From Asterochloris sp. CNOR1 (Eukaryota > Chlorophyta > Trebouxiophyceae > Trebouxiales > Trebouxiaceae), in assembly GCA_963969365.1 (NCBI GenBank), contig OZ017762.1, positions 1,302,001 to 1,366,000 of the forward strand: a stretch of DNA of 64,000 nt. Reading direction: 5' to 3'. The translations under genes were made by a program, and so were the position numbers. The notes beneath the pieces were generated by a model. It was not told the DNA's origin, ran no database searches, and saw only the letters and a program-made list of their open reading frames with translations. This document shows, piece by piece, positions 1 to 12,181 of the stretch (position 1 is its first letter; each line of letters opens with the position of its first letter).

Positions 1-284
1 TCTCCACCCACTGCAGGCAGCGCATCTTGGGTGCATCCGCAGCGCTTCGTATTAGACAGCTGTCTGGCAACTGGGGCTGTGACCTGGGCGACAGGCATGT
101 GACGACAGCTGTGCATGAGCAACTAATAGTGTGCAGCTGCCAGCACCTCAGTAAGGCCAGGCAGTGTGTGAGGGGAGTCAGTGCAAAAAGCTGCCTGCGT
201 ATTGCTGATACTGCCTTATGGGCAGGCAGTGCCTCACAGCAAGTAGCCAGACTGCACAAAGGTGCAGCACCTGCTTGATCTTAC

Positions 285-1312
285 CTACTGAGCCCACGTA
301 TCTCCTTGCAGCCGGGTCAAGTTCCTCAAAGGACCTTCCAACTGCAGGGCAGCAGGGTAGTGTCAGCACACAAGGCACAACAGCAGCCGCCACCAGCACC
401 CAGCTTCACCGTGCTACAATGAGTGGTGTGCAGAGCGATGAGCAGAGGCACATGTACGCTCTGGCAATGTGCACAGGCACATGGATGCTCTAGAGCAACA
501 AGCTACCCATGCCCTTGAAAATGCAACGCATCAACAGCCTTGATGCCCGCCACCCTCAACAGATGCTGGCCTGGCCCTCAGTCCTGACTAGAATTGAAGG
601 ATTGCGCATGCTCACACAGCTCATAGGAAACCTGCCTGCAGGGCAGACAGCAGCAGTGTGTCGTTGGACTGTCTTCCTTCTGCAAGGTGCAGGGTGTTCC
701 TCAAAAGGGAAAGTAGCAGACCAGCTGCTGCCACAGGCGCATCAGAGGGGGACTCGTGTCAGTGTCCATACTTGGCACGGTGCTGCACACAAGACATGCA
801 GCACAGCTTGCAAACAGATTGTGGCTGCAGGAGTGAGGAGCTTACTCAGTGCAGGCCTTGCCAGCAGGGCAGGCCGCAGTATGCTGTCTGTGCGGGTCAC
901 ACAGAAGCAACACAGTGCTGAAAGCAGCAACTCAGCGCGGGAAAGCCGCACAGCCCATGCGCTTGCTGCTGGCAATTGTTGCAGTAATGGGCAATCAGGT
1001 CATGCACCGTGCCATGCATGTTGTACGCCCTGAAGTGTGTACCCCAAGAGGCTCTTGCACGGCGCACACAAGGACGGTAGCGCGCCCTCAGAAATGCCCA
1101 CAAAGCTCTTGCAGACCAACTGCTGTGGTTGCAGACTGTAGGTGCTCCCAACAATAGGCAAGTTGCAGCTTGTTTAACAGCAACCTGTCCAGAAGCAAAG
1201 GTGTCACCAAATCACATGCCACAAACAGGCCACTGCAGATTCTGGCAGGGGCTGCTCACTCTTCACGCTCCTCCTTGGAGCAGGTGGCGATGTCCTTCCC
1301 AGTGGCAGACAT
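285..1312 (-). CDS. partial gene of unknown function at left edge (5' exons)
   Basis: Two exon-like blocks are supported. The first, 1312-1260, starts with ATG and reads MSATGKDIATCSKEERE before a GTGAGC donor, leaving phase 2. The second, 341-285, follows CTGCAG and reads GRSFEELDPAARRYVGSV before GTAAGA (phase 1 in, phase 1 out). The phases do not join directly, so at least one exon between them is missing from this model, and the gene continues past the left end of the window. The protein is hydrophilic and charged at its N-terminus. I do not recognise the family; small stress-type hydrophilic proteins look broadly similar, but that is only an impression. Confidence 0.35.
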
Positions 1313-2334
1313 GGCTGTCCTAAGCAGTGGCCTCCTCCTGCTGGCTGCGCTGAGTTGCAGGCGTGTGGCTCTGCTGGTAGGGTAGCTCCTGAGCTGCACA
1401 ACAAGGCGGCGTGCACCAGACAGGGAGTGCATTGCTGAGGTGACTAGGCTGGTCAACAGACGCCTACTGTGCAAGACTCTGGCTACTGTCAAGATGTGTT
1501 TGCTGGGTGCTGTCAGCTGCTCATGCTGCAGGTCAGTGCAGCAGAGAGGCCATACCATGCAACAGTATGCAGCACTGCATGCGCTTGCTTGGTGTGGCCT
1601 GTCATCCCTGCAAGAAACCCACGTGTGGTTGGAACCAAGGTTCTGTTATGTCCTTGAGGGCTTGTTGCAGTGCATGTGTCTGCCAAAGCTCTGCTGCAGC
1701 TGCAGGCTATTTGCTAGTACATGTAGGTTAGTCCTGTCACACTCAACCATAGGGCACTGGCAATCAGCTGATCTGCAGAGGTCCTCAGTCCACCCATCCA
1801 GCAGCAGTGGGTCATCCAGTTCTGCAGTGGACAGGCTTCCTCCTCAAAGGCCAACATTTCCTAGACATGCTGCTCACAAATCCAACTGCGACCATTCCTT
1901 TCCGCAGGGTACACCAATAACTGGAGCATCTGGTCCAGCATTGCCACCCAGGCCTGGCCACTCACGCTCAGGGACTTGTAAAGCAAGTCTCAGCCAGGCT
2001 CCTGCAGCCCCTACATACCCATCAGATACTGTGCTTGCAGCAGCTGAGCTGCCCTGTGTGCTACAACAAGCATGTCTGCTACAACAAGCCAAAAAGTTTG
2101 TGTCTGAGGTGAGACCTCCTCAGTGTAGCAGCCTTTGTGACATACAGAATCACTCAAAGAATCCACCAGCTTATAGGGTGCCTTGCTTACATTGCTACCT
2201 GTGTTCCTGAAGTGCTCCACTGCATGATGGCAAGATGAGAGTTGAACACCATATCATGAAACTGACTTCTCTGTGCATCTAAGCTACAGCAGGTCTATAG
2301 CATGCATTAGGGCAGCCCCAGGGAGGCCCGCAGA
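1313..2334. other. intergenic region, no supported gene
   Basis: This stretch holds the putative promoter of the left-edge gene and the 3' flank of PACRG. A plus-strand open frame of 256 codons (1440-2210) is Cys- and Ser-rich, has no recognisable domain, and looks like chance in TGC/CAG-rich sequence. Confidence 0.5.
2187..2191 (-). terminator. TGTAA polyadenylation signal, PACRG
   Basis: TGTAA on the minus strand (TTACA on plus), about 145 bases beyond the PACRG stop. TGTAA is the usual polyadenylation signal of green algae. Confidence 0.55.
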
Positions 2335-5300
2335 TCATGCTGTCAGGCAGCTCTCATAGGTAGGGACCATGTACTTGATGTTAATGAATGCGTCCTCGCC
2401 ACCCTTCTGCTCGAACAGCGCTAGTGTGTCAGAAATGAGCTCCCCTAGGCAGGTGGCCTCCCGCTGCCCGTAGTCAATGCGGTCCCCCATGTTCTTGTTC
2501 CTGCAGGGCAGGGGTTGAGGAGGATCAGAGCAAGGACCAAGAATGTGGGGTGCACCTATCATTTGCGCCGCATTACATCCTTGCCTCCGATGCCCCCACC
2601 TAGCCATTCAGGAGCAGTGTCATGCTGTGTTCAGTGTGTGTGCTGACTTCTTGATGCACGCCAAACAGCAGACATGCTGCAGAGGAGAGCGGTACTTCAA
2701 AGCTGTGCACAAGGCAGCAAAACATGTCAAGGCCACCAACATCCTGCAGCTGTGCACCAAAGTTGTTGTGTCCAAAGGGTGAGGCCTCACCTGTTCTTGT
2801 ACAGGTTAAAGATGGGCAGGATCTGGCGGTAGTAGGGCACGAGGGCCTCGCCTACCAGGTCCGCGCTGCACACCAGCTTCTGCAGCAGCTGCAGCGTGAT
2901 GCACATCACCTGCAGTCAGAGAATTAGGAATCGTCAGCCATGCAGGACAGTACGCTGTGCAGTGAGTTGTGGTGCAATTGCAGAATGCTGCACACCAGCT
3001 TCTGCACCAGCTGCCGTACATTGCCTGCCGAGGGGCAGCAGAGCGTGGAAGAGGGCTACACCCATGCTGAAAGCCACCTGCATGCAGCTGCTGGCTGGAT
3101 GCAGCCGTGCGCTGCACATGACCTTCTAGTGTTCAGTGAGAGCTGCTGGGCTGCTGGAAGTCAAGGGGCTGCAGGGGCTGGCCGGCTGGCTGAAGCTGCA
3201 CTGTGGCGCCTGCCCCACCAAGCAAAACAAGCTGCAAGGTGGTAGCGCGTGGGCAGCACCCACTACAGCTGTCTGAATCCACCATTCAAGTTGTGAGACC
3301 TGCTGTTGCTGTCTGGCCTGCTGCAGCAGCTGCAAGCACCATGCTGCAAACAGTTGTTCCCTCATCCTCTGCAAGCTCAAGTTGCAGTTGCCCCACCAGC
3401 AGCCAAGCACTACACCATAGCCAGCCTAGCAGCCACAGCTGCTTTCGGAGCTCTTGATGAACAAAACCGCAAGCATCCACCCAACGATGGAGGCAAGCCT
3501 GCCTTGCGCAGCCACAGCCTTGCAAGGCCTCATGGTCCCATTAGCACATTCAGCAGCTGAGGCCCATCAGCAGCAGATCATTGACGATGTAAAGCCCCCA
3601 GAGCCAATATCTGGCGCACCTCCTGGTTGCATGTATTGCCGGTCTTTCTGCAGGGGATAATGCAAGCAAAACAGTCCCTGACGGTTGGCAGCCTCCCGAA
3701 TCGCTCTTGACCATCACCTGAGAGTTATGCCTGCTGACCCAGGGGAGCATGCTGGCGTGTGACAGCCAACCTCGACAGGTCCTGCTCCAGGAATGTAAAG
3801 GCAACATTGTGGCCTCCTTTCCCCAAAGCCCACCTCATGGTCCCGCGTGTTGAGGGCTGTCTTAATGGGGATGATGAGCTGGGGGATGACCGGCAGGATC
3901 TTGCTGCCCCCCGCCTTCAACATGTCCTCCACACCCTGCAGGCAGCAGCACGGGCTGTCCTTGGCACACGACACAGCCTGCTGCAGCAGATCGCCTCTGG
4001 CATGACAGCTACGGCCCTTGTACACTTTGCAGCAGTGGCAGCAGCACTCCAAGTGAGACAGCACAGTTTCCGGCCGCCGCTCTGCAGGACTGAATTGTGT
4101 ACTTATCGACATGTGTGTACACATTGCTGTAGGGCCCTGCAGCTGCCGTCCCAGAGGCAGGGCAGTTTAGCTGGCTGGAACAAGGCGTCCAGGAACTGGT
4201 GCATTATTCAGTTGCAGCTGCCTCTTCAGATCAAGGGGTCCCAGCAAATTGCCAGAAGGCATGGGCTCTGAAGCTTGCTGGAAAAACACATATACAAGAC
4301 GCGACTGTGGCTGCCAGGAAGCGTTTGGGCTTCTCAGCATCACGCAATATCTCAGAGTACCAGCTTGCTTATCACTAGCTGTGCAGTGACCCTGACATAA
4401 ACCACAAGTGCCGAGGTCCAGTCTCACCTTCACTGCCAGGAAGCGGTATGGCTCCTGAGTCTCCCTGATGCCATCAAAGAAGATGGGCAGGTAGTGGTGG
4501 TAGTCCAGCTTGGCCACATCCACCTGAACAAGCACAAAGGAGGCAGCATACATTTTGTCGCACTGTGACAAACGGCAAAAGGGCCATGCGCTGGGGCAAG
4601 TGCAATGCTTTTTGTGAAAAGCTGGAGGCAGACAGGCAGCTCTAGCAAACAACGCCATTGTCACACAGCAAACTACCAATAGGACCAGCAGCAGCCTTAC
4701 CCTTCAGCATATGGCAGATTCGCCCCCAGGTCATAAGGGCCGCACCATCCCAATGTCTAAGCCGCTTCAGATCGCCCATTTGAGGGTGCCACTCACCTTC
4801 CAGCAGATCACGTTCTTCATGCCCCTGTGCTCCACGGCCACGGGCAGGTCCCCCCGCTCGTAGAAACGCCGGAAGGCTGTGTTGGGTGGGTTCTGGCGCA
4901 CCTCGAAGGCCCCGGCACGTGGCGGCTGGGGCTGCCTGCGGCGGGTGGAGGGTGCTGTGGCAGGCGCCGGCGCTGCTTTGCGCCCCCCCTGCAATGCATG
5001 TGAACATGATGGTCTCAGCTGACAATCAGCATTTCCAGAAGCCACAGGCAGTGGCAATGGGGCTGCCTGCTGCAGGGGGCTGGCGCTGGCACCGTTGCTG
5101 CCCTTCACGGGGGAGCAGCCAGAGGCCAGTCACTTCAAGCTGAAGGTCACGCCGTCCCTGCGTGCAGCAGCTGGAGGTTCCTGTGACACCTTCAGGGTGA
5201 AGGTGCTGGCACTGTGCTGCCCCTGCAGCAGCACTCCAAGGGAGTGTAGGCAATTATCTCACCTGTGCTGCCTGGGTGGTGGCCATGGCTGCCCCCTTGG

Positions 5301-6304
5301 CCTTGATGAGGTCTCCCTCCCCCTTGCGAAGGTAGTGGTCTGGGCGTTGCTTCTCGCTGGGCAGGCTGCAAGCACCAAATGAGGGTGCATTTCCAGCTTT
5401 TGCATGCCAAAGTGAGCACCGCTAGCTGCTGGCGAGCAGAAGGGTACAGACACACTAGCAGTATTCAGCAGGGTCCACGTCTTGCTGGGCAGATTGCAGG
5501 CACCACAAAGGGGAGATATTGGATTCAGGCATGTGCCTACAAACAGCTCTTGGTCAATACACCCTGAGTCTAGCCAATGGCTGCAGTGACCGCCTTGCCT
5601 GAGACATGCGGCTGGTGCCCTGCTCACAAAGCCTTTGCCCAATGAAATGTGCTGCTTCATGGATCATGCGAAGCTAGCCCTTCCACACCTGTAGGAGCAT
5701 GTGGCCTTGGACCAGGTGGGGGTGTCCTGTTTCGTGGCTGCCTCATGGGGGAACTGGGTGCCCGCACGCAGAGGGGAGTTGAGTGCCTCACTGGTGTCAA
5801 AGCACTGCAGGCAGGTGGAGAGGGACCTCAGGGAGCGACCATTGAGGCGAGCAAGTGCAGCATTGCTGCGGAATGCAGTCAACTAAGCTGCCTGCTGCAA
5901 GTGCTGGAGAGAGCAGCATGGCCAACTTGTGTCCTGCATCAGCATTAGGATCAACAGCAATGCTTGGCACTTAGGACATCAACAGCCAGCTGTAGGCGCC
6001 ATGACAGAGCCTTGCTGCACTCCCTGACCTAGCAACTATTGATAGTTGCTGCCTGCATGGGCTTCCATGCAACATGCTGCCCACGGCACAAGCAGTTGTA
6101 CATGCCCACCGGTGCCTGGCAGGCACCAGGACTGAACACCCCCTGGCCTCCCTCCTTAACTGCCTGACACCAAGCACCAGGCCACAGCGTACTCACCGAC
6201 CCTGTGCCTGCCAGGGCTGTGTGGCGCTTGGGCTTCCCGGCCAGCTTCACGGCGCGGTATTGACTGGTGAACAGGGAGCCCGCAACATCTGGGAGGTCAC
6301 TCAT
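2335..6304 (-). CDS. PACRG: PACRG, parkin co-regulated gene protein (ciliary inner junction)
   Basis: PACRG is a microtubule-binding protein that joins the A and B tubules of ciliary doublets at the inner junction. Eight exons sum to 1002 bases (333 aa): 6304-6197, 5804-5689, 5365-5263, 4988-4797, 4523-4428, 3935-3834, 2909-2791 and 2500-2335. Diagnostic stretches in order are [79 protein letters not shown], and the C-terminal [20 protein letters not shown]. The first roughly 130 residues are a variable N-terminal extension, as in other PACRG proteins. All introns have GT-AG ends and phases agree throughout. The start is the ATG right after a CTGCAG, so a 5'-UTR intron may precede it. Human PACRG is slightly shorter. 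Its presence suggests the alga makes, or recently made, cilia. Confidence 0.93.
2865..3014 (-). repeat. exon echo of PACRG exon 7
   Basis: Bases 2865-2892, inside exon 7, recur at 2987-3014 in the adjoining intron. The first 20 bases are identical (starting GCTGCACACC on plus), followed by a diverging tail. The copy is upstream of the exon on the coding strand and is not an exon itself. Confidence 0.7.
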
Positions 6305-6762
6305 CTGCAGCAGCCAGGGACCAGGCAGTTAGTGGCAGGCAGGCGGCACTTCATGTGCAGGAGGGGTCCAGCGTCCTCAGGACAATCCATCTGCAGGGCA
6401 GGGGCAGGAATATTGTGGCAACTTTCCAAGCATGCAGCAGCAGCTGTCCAGGGTTGCCACTCAGTTGCAGGTCACGAAACAGGCCGTTTTGATGAGTAGC
6501 ATCTGAGGAGCAGGTGATGAGCAGCCTGCAACATCGGTCATCTGCAGAAAGAAGGGACTGCATGGCTTCTCAACCACACAGCAGCAGAAGCCGGCAGTGC
6601 GGTGTCAATATCTGCCAAAGCAAACAACAAGATAATACTGTTCAGCCATTTGTTGTTGCCTGCAATGCATCTCCACATTGCTAGCTGCATGGGCAGGCCC
6701 GGCCATACTGGCAAACATGCCCTACCTCACCTGCGCAGGTCCTCAAGCCGCGAAAGGTGTGA
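6305..6762. other. upstream region of PACRG, with an echo of its first exon
   Basis: No gene is supported. Bases 6521-6546 repeat, in degenerate form, the junction at the start of PACRG exon 1 (6277-6310): both read GCAACATC...TCATCTGCAG on the plus strand. Confidence 0.4.
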
Positions 6763-8892
6763 GCGCCAGCAGTAGATGGCCGCGAAGTGAATCCAGACAG
6801 CTGGGAGGATTGCTCGATGCACCAGAAGGCGGAACACAGCGCAGCAATGCTTGACCTAACCCTGCATTCAAACCCTGTTCCTGTTGTGGAGGGAAGAGAC
6901 ATGCAGACCCCTGAGTCAGCCCTGCAACAGCTGCTGCAGCAACATGGCGCCAAGCAACAGCCTCTAGCTGCGCCCATTCTGCAGCCTAGTGGTGTGCAGG
7001 CCCCTGCAGCAACTGCCAATGAGCAGCAAAACAGCCCTGGAGCTGCAGATTCAGGCAGGAAGCACGGCGGCAGCCGCAACTCTGGGCGAAGGCATGGCAG
7101 AAGGCCTTCACGGTGGCAAGATGATGATGAGGCACAGGCCTCCACCTCTGATTCAGACGCAGAGCACTGGAGCATGTCACCAATCGCGCTGCAGAGGTGC
7201 GCCAGGGTGCTGCCTGCTTGGCACCTGCCATAGGCTGCAGACACATTGGGCAGAAGCAATTGGAGGGCCTCTCAGAGTTGCAGGCTGTTAACCACAGCCA
7301 CATACCTGTGGGCCTATCACTGTGGGTAACAGCATACTCTTTCAGCTGTAAACACTCTGTTCATCAGCAATGCTGCTCTTAGCTTGACAACCTGTGACCG
7401 CTGCCAATGCACAGGCCTGGTGTGGCCCCTTTGAGTCCCGTTTTTAAGGGCACCTGGCATCTGCACCTGTCTGCTCCCAGCCCAAGTTGTGTCACCCTCA
7501 CCACTGCGCCTGTGCAGGCCTGACGTCCCCACATCAGCAACATATCGCCTCCTTGACACATTGTCTGGCTGCCACCACCACTGCATTAGCGGGTGAGTGC
7601 ACTGAGCACTGCAGGCGCCACCACTGGACAGTCCCCATGAGCACTGCCACCACCACTGCGCTAACAGAGGTGGCCCCTGGGCTTTGACGCTGCCTGAGCT
7701 GCATGGCCCTGAAGCCCTTGGAGCTCAGTCAGCATGGTTTTCACAGACCCCTCCAGCACCTTCAAGAACCCCTGACTTGCCCTGGTGCAGCGTCCCTGTG
7801 CACAACACCTCAACTCATACAGCGCTGGCCTGACTTGTGCATCAGCTCTCCAGCAGCTTCCCAAAGCAGAACTGTCTTGCCTTCAGTGAAGCGTCAGTTT
7901 GCACAGTCATGGCAGTGCTGGCCTGCATTGCTTCCAAGGTCTCCAGGCCTTCAGCGCCAAACGTGAACCTGTTCTGCCTCAGGCAGGCCTCCCTGCCATT
8001 TTGATAAGTGTGTGAACCTGTGCGCAGGTTCTCGCTGGCTGCAGGACTGGGTGTGGGGATCCGCATGTGCTCAGATTACTTTGAGGTGGCAGGTCAGCAG
8101 GGGGCTGAATGCAGTTGTGACCTCACTGCAAAGCTTTGCTGCGGCGTCGAGTGCAGCGCTGCAGCAAAGGGCCGCAGATGGGTTGTGGCCTCCTGAACTG
8201 GATGCAGGAAATGCAGCAGTGTGATGCAGTGCTGACCTGGATGGTGAGCTCTCTCCTCACATCAGCTCGCTGCTCTTCAGGGCAGCTCTGGCGGCTGGAA
8301 GTCTATCCCTCAGGTACGTGCTGACCGGGCAGGGGCTGCTGCATGACGGTGGCAGTAGCGCAGCCATCACCTGCCTCAGCACATGGGCGAGACTTGAATG
8401 GATTGTTTGTGAGCTGCGCCATCCTGCCGCAACGTCACACCTTTGTCATGATTGCCCTCCAGCTGCAGCGCCCCTGCAGCCAGGAGGCGTGCAGGGCCCT
8501 GCACTGGCTTTCCAACTGCAGCAGGATGGCCCTGCAGCTGCAGAAGCCATGCACTTGTGGTGACAGCTCCATCCAGCACTGGCAGTATACTGGGGTCTGT
8601 CTCTGCTGCAGCTGGCGCGCATGACGTGTAGGGGCAAGTCAGCACGTGCTGTCGACAACTGCCTACATAGGCCTTGCATGTCTGCAGGTCATGCTCAAGG
8701 GAGGTGCAGAGCTGCTGTAGCATTCTGCTGTGCACCTGCTGTCAGCAGTGCCCTCCCCACAGCCAGCATTTGCATGCCTTGTGCCCTGCAGTTCTTACGC
8801 CCAGTGTGATTCAGATCCAGTGATTGGCTCACTGTGAGCCGTCCACCCACCAGCGGCCAACAAGTGCTCCTCATGCCCTGCATGCCCTGCAG

Positions 8893-10655
8893 GTGTTGCC
8901 CACGACGTCCAGGGACACGTCAGCGTCTTCCTGACCACACCTGGCAGCCTGATGAACATGCTCCATGTGCTGCACAAGGTGGCCATCCTGGACCAGGTGG
9001 GTCAGTTGCAACATACACTCCCCTGCTATCCTGCTGTTGGGTTGTAGTTGACGACATGCATGCCAGCAAATTTGTCCCAGCATCTTTGCCAGGCAGGTGA
9101 GGGGCTTGAATGGGCAGGTTGCACCAGCTGACAGGTCTTCCTGTGCACCTGTGGCTAGGTGAGTGCGATGCTCAGGCAGTGCAGGCAGCAACGACAGGTG
9201 CTGGGGACCTTGGCTGCGTCTGCTTACACGGGCGTGTTCAGCATGCTAAAATTCGCTTGCTGCGCAATTGCTGCGCCAGGTGGTCATATGACCAGGGCCT
9301 CTTATAGGATTGGTTAAAAGCTGGAATGGGACCACCTTACAGCAACACGCATTCATTTGGAGTGGGAGGTGCTGTTGTCCCATTCTTTCCCTCTTGTCAC
9401 TCTCATCCAGATAACATGCTTGCTGGAGGTCTACAGCTCCACCCTGCCCCTGCTGGGATTGACCTGCTGCACAAGGTGGCCTTGCTGGACCAGGCCACAG
9501 ATGTCGCCTCACCAGCTGTGATGCATTGCTGGCATCTGCCGCCCAAGATGGGCAGGCGGGCAGACAACTTCTCAGCTGCAGATGATGGTTCAGCAAGGGT
9601 CTGTCAGCAGACAGGGCGTCCCCTGCCAAAACCCTGAAGGGGTTGAAACAATCTGTCAGCCGCGCTGTGCATGTGCAGCAGGCTCACATCTTGTCGACGC
9701 TGCAGCCCCATGCATTGGACTGGTGCGTCTCTCACACAGACGAACTATTCATCAGCACAGACCCCACGCACCCTCACCCCTGACATTGCAGCCTTGCACA
9801 GGCCACAGGGCACCACATTGCGCAACATCAGACCGGTCCACGGGGTTCATATCTGTGATCACTGCTCTTGCGCTGCAGAGCGGCAAGGGGCACCACATCG
9901 TGCAGAAGCGCCCCCGACGGCTGGGCCCGCTGCTGGGCAGCAGGGGTGTGGTGGCCGCCTGGCCACGCGCAGCAAGCCTGCGGCACCTGCAGCAGCATGC
10001 ACGTCACTACCTAAGAGGGGACACCTTTGTCGTCAGGTGATTTGTGACTGCGCACCGTCAATTGGAGAGTTTGCCTGCCGTGTGACCTGCTGTGGGACTG
10101 CATGTATTGACGCAACGCTGGCAGCATTCTGCTGGCCACATTGATGCCCATCTGGTTGCCTGGCCCCAAGCCTGGCTTTTGCTGTGTCATGGTGCTGTCA
10201 CGCAAAGGCACTTGGCGCCATGACTTCACCTGCTGCCTCTGACTTGGTCCCCTGGGATCCATTGCACTGCATTGTTGCAGCTGGAGAGCATGCACTACAG
10301 ATGGCTGCTTGGTTCTGGCAGGCGCTGCGCTTCCTCATCTTGCGGTGCATTGCAAACAAGATACCACTGCTGCTGCATGGGTTGTAAACCTTCTGGAAAG
10401 GTCACAGATGCGCTTGCAATGCACCCTTGCAGCGCACAGTATGTTCTCAGTCAAAGTTGTCCTGTCTGTTTGGACTGCAGCGCCACAGTGGAAGTGGTCA
10501 GGAGCTGGAGCTACCGACCTCAGGAGTCACCACCATTACAAGGCACAAGAGAAATCACCAGTGGTGGCAGTCTTGGCCCTCCAGAGCCCTACAACGATTG
10601 GGGCTATGCAGCTGAGGCCAAGGAGGCTGTGCTGGAACAGTGGCAGCAGCCCTGA
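8893..10655 (+). CDS. 3' part of an unknown multi-exon gene
   Basis: Three exons join with consistent phases. 8893-8996 (phase 1 in, 0 out) includes VSVFLTTPGSLMNMLHVL and HKVAILDQ. 9879-10036 (0 in, 2 out) is basic and includes SGKGHHIVQKRPRRLG. 10481-10655 (2 in, ending in TGA) includes REITSGGSLGPPEPYNDWG and ends AVLEQWQQP. TGTAA lies at 10779-10783. Upstream exons must exist, because the first block needs one base from an earlier exon. Candidates are a Gln/Ser/Arg-rich open block at 6763-7196 ending in a GTGCGC donor, and a short block at 8281-8313. I do not recognise the protein. The exon at 8893 has a decayed copy at 9461-9493. Confidence 0.5.
8964..9493 (+). repeat. exon echo of the 8893-8996 exon
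   Basis: The end of the exon (8964-8996) recurs at 9461-9493 inside the next intron, sharing GCTGCACAAGGTGGCC and TGGACCAG. In the copy the GT donor after CAG has become GC. Confidence 0.65.
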
Positions 10656-10778
10656 ATAAGCAAAACACCTTTCACTTACTGAGCATTGTCAATGACATCT
10701 CATGCCGCCCAACATTCATTGCTGAAGACCTTTGTCTACACATTTACATATGGCGGTCTGAGACTGTGCTAGGAGGTC

Positions 10779-10783
10779 TGTAA
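10779..10783 (+). terminator. TGTAA polyadenylation signal of the 8893-10655 gene
   Basis: TGTAA followed by an AT-rich run, about 125 bases past the TGA at 10653-10655. Confidence 0.6.
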
Positions 10784-11015
10784 TATATATCTCAAGACGG
10801 AGAGTGAAGGTACACCCTAATGAACAGCAGGCGGGTACTCTTTGCTGGCAGGTGCAAACTCAAACACAAGTCTGACACTTTCGCCACCCTCAACCCAGTT
10901 GCCACTGTGTGCAGCAAGCCTACCCAATGCAGGCTTCATGTTTCATTTGCGTTGTCATTGTCTTGCATGAGGATAGATTCACAGTTGTGGCATCAGCAAA
11001 AGATGAAACACTGAT

Positions 11016-11020
11016 TTACA
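11016..11020 (-). terminator. TGTAA polyadenylation signal of the small membrane protein gene
   Basis: TGTAA on the minus strand, about 95 bases beyond the stop at 11114. The 10655-11114 interval is the shared 3' flank of two convergent genes. Confidence 0.6.
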
Positions 11021-11113
11021 CAGAACAGACATACACAAATGCAAGAAAACGGTGCACATCATACACATCATCGTGTTCAAGCCAAACGCAGGCACACGAC
11101 GGGCACGTTTGCT

Positions 11114-12181
11114 TCAAGAAGACACAGCAGGGCCGGACTTTGCTTTGGTTAAAGGGTCAGAGGGCCGCAGTGCTCGTCCGAACTCCTCCCTGAATTTCTT
11201 GGAAAAGATGGCCAAAAAGGGCCACAGAACCGCCAGCTGCCACCGCTTGTCCTGGCGGAATCTGCAAGTGCCACATTGGAAATCACACTCTTTGGCACAT
11301 TTTGCCCACTTATGGCACCCCTAGTGGACCAAGCAACACTACAGGCCCTTTGACTGCTCAGAAACGGCAGTGGGATCAGCATTCGGCATGACTCTTTGAC
11401 TTCAGGAGGACTTGTCACGCACAAGGCAGCCTTGAGACCTGTGCTCGCCGCCACCAATTTGTACTGCCCTGCAACACCTTCCCCTAGCCTACCAGAAGTC
11501 AAAGCAATACTTGCCCTTGAAATGTGGAGGCCTGCAAATGACATGGCAGGCAGGCAGCAGTCCCCTGGTAGCATCGCAACTTTGAACGTCGCCAGCATTG
11601 CAGCAGCAGGCAGGTAGACAGCCAGCCACTGTCCTGATGGCCTTCACCCCAAAGACCAATGCTTCAGCCAGCAACACACACTCCAAGCAGCAGCGCACTG
11701 CCAACATCATCCTGCCTCTACTCTGCCAGCAGGGCCAGCATGTGAAGCAGTGACACAGTTCATGCCCTCACTGTGCCTTTGTTGCAGCCAACAAGGATGC
11801 AAGCAGCTGCATACCCAGCAAGCAGAGCATCTTCTGGCAACATGCCCGTCCCAGTACAGCCAGGGAAGGTCAAGAGTCCCTGTGGGCAAACCAGTGTGGC
11901 TCAACCTAGCTCCTCACATGCCGGCCCTGACTTGCAAATGCTGCCATCATCCAAGCAACACAAGGGCTACTGCTTCCTGCCACTCACTTGGTGGCCTGGA
12001 TTCCAGCGGCAAACGCTGCCGCAACCGAAGCATAGATGCCCAGCAGAAGGGCGACCCCCAGCATCAGCCCTGTACCCAGTCCGCCGGCAAGGGCCGGTGG
12101 GTGTGCGTGATAGACAGCCTGCGGGTGGCCAAAGGGGCCATAGCTGACCGTGCTCTGGTAGCGGTAGCTGTGGAAGTCCAT
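11114..12181 (-). CDS. small predicted membrane protein, unknown function
   Basis: Two exons, 12181-11988 (194 bases, phase 2 out) and 11261-11114 (148 bases, TGA), give 113 aa. The N-terminus is Tyr/His-rich (MDFHSYRYQSTVSYGPFGHP). It is followed by a strongly hydrophobic Gly/Ala/Leu segment at about residues 36-60 (GLMLGVALLLGIYASVAAAF) and a second hydrophobic stretch at about 72-85 (WQLAVLWPFLAIFSKKF). A basic amphipathic tail ends the protein. The intron is GT-AG with a TTGCAG acceptor. Two membrane passes are likely. I cannot place it in a family. Confidence 0.7.

Noticed and set aside
1440-2210. Plus-strand open frame of 256 codons
   Set aside because: Cys/Ser/Leu-rich with no motif; such frames are common by chance in this TGC/CAG-rich DNA, and no splice or 3' signals support it.
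6728-6860. Minus-strand hydrophobic block (LPAVWIHFAAIYCWRSHLSRL) as a membrane exon
   Set aside because: It has a possible GTGAGG donor, but a stop lies close upstream and no partner exon could be joined; it also conflicts with the plus-strand block at 6763-7196.
10319-10390. Open stretch with hydrophobic character in the last intron of the 8893 gene
   Set aside because: No acceptor/donor pair fits the phase 2 to phase 2 join already satisfied by 10036 and 10481.
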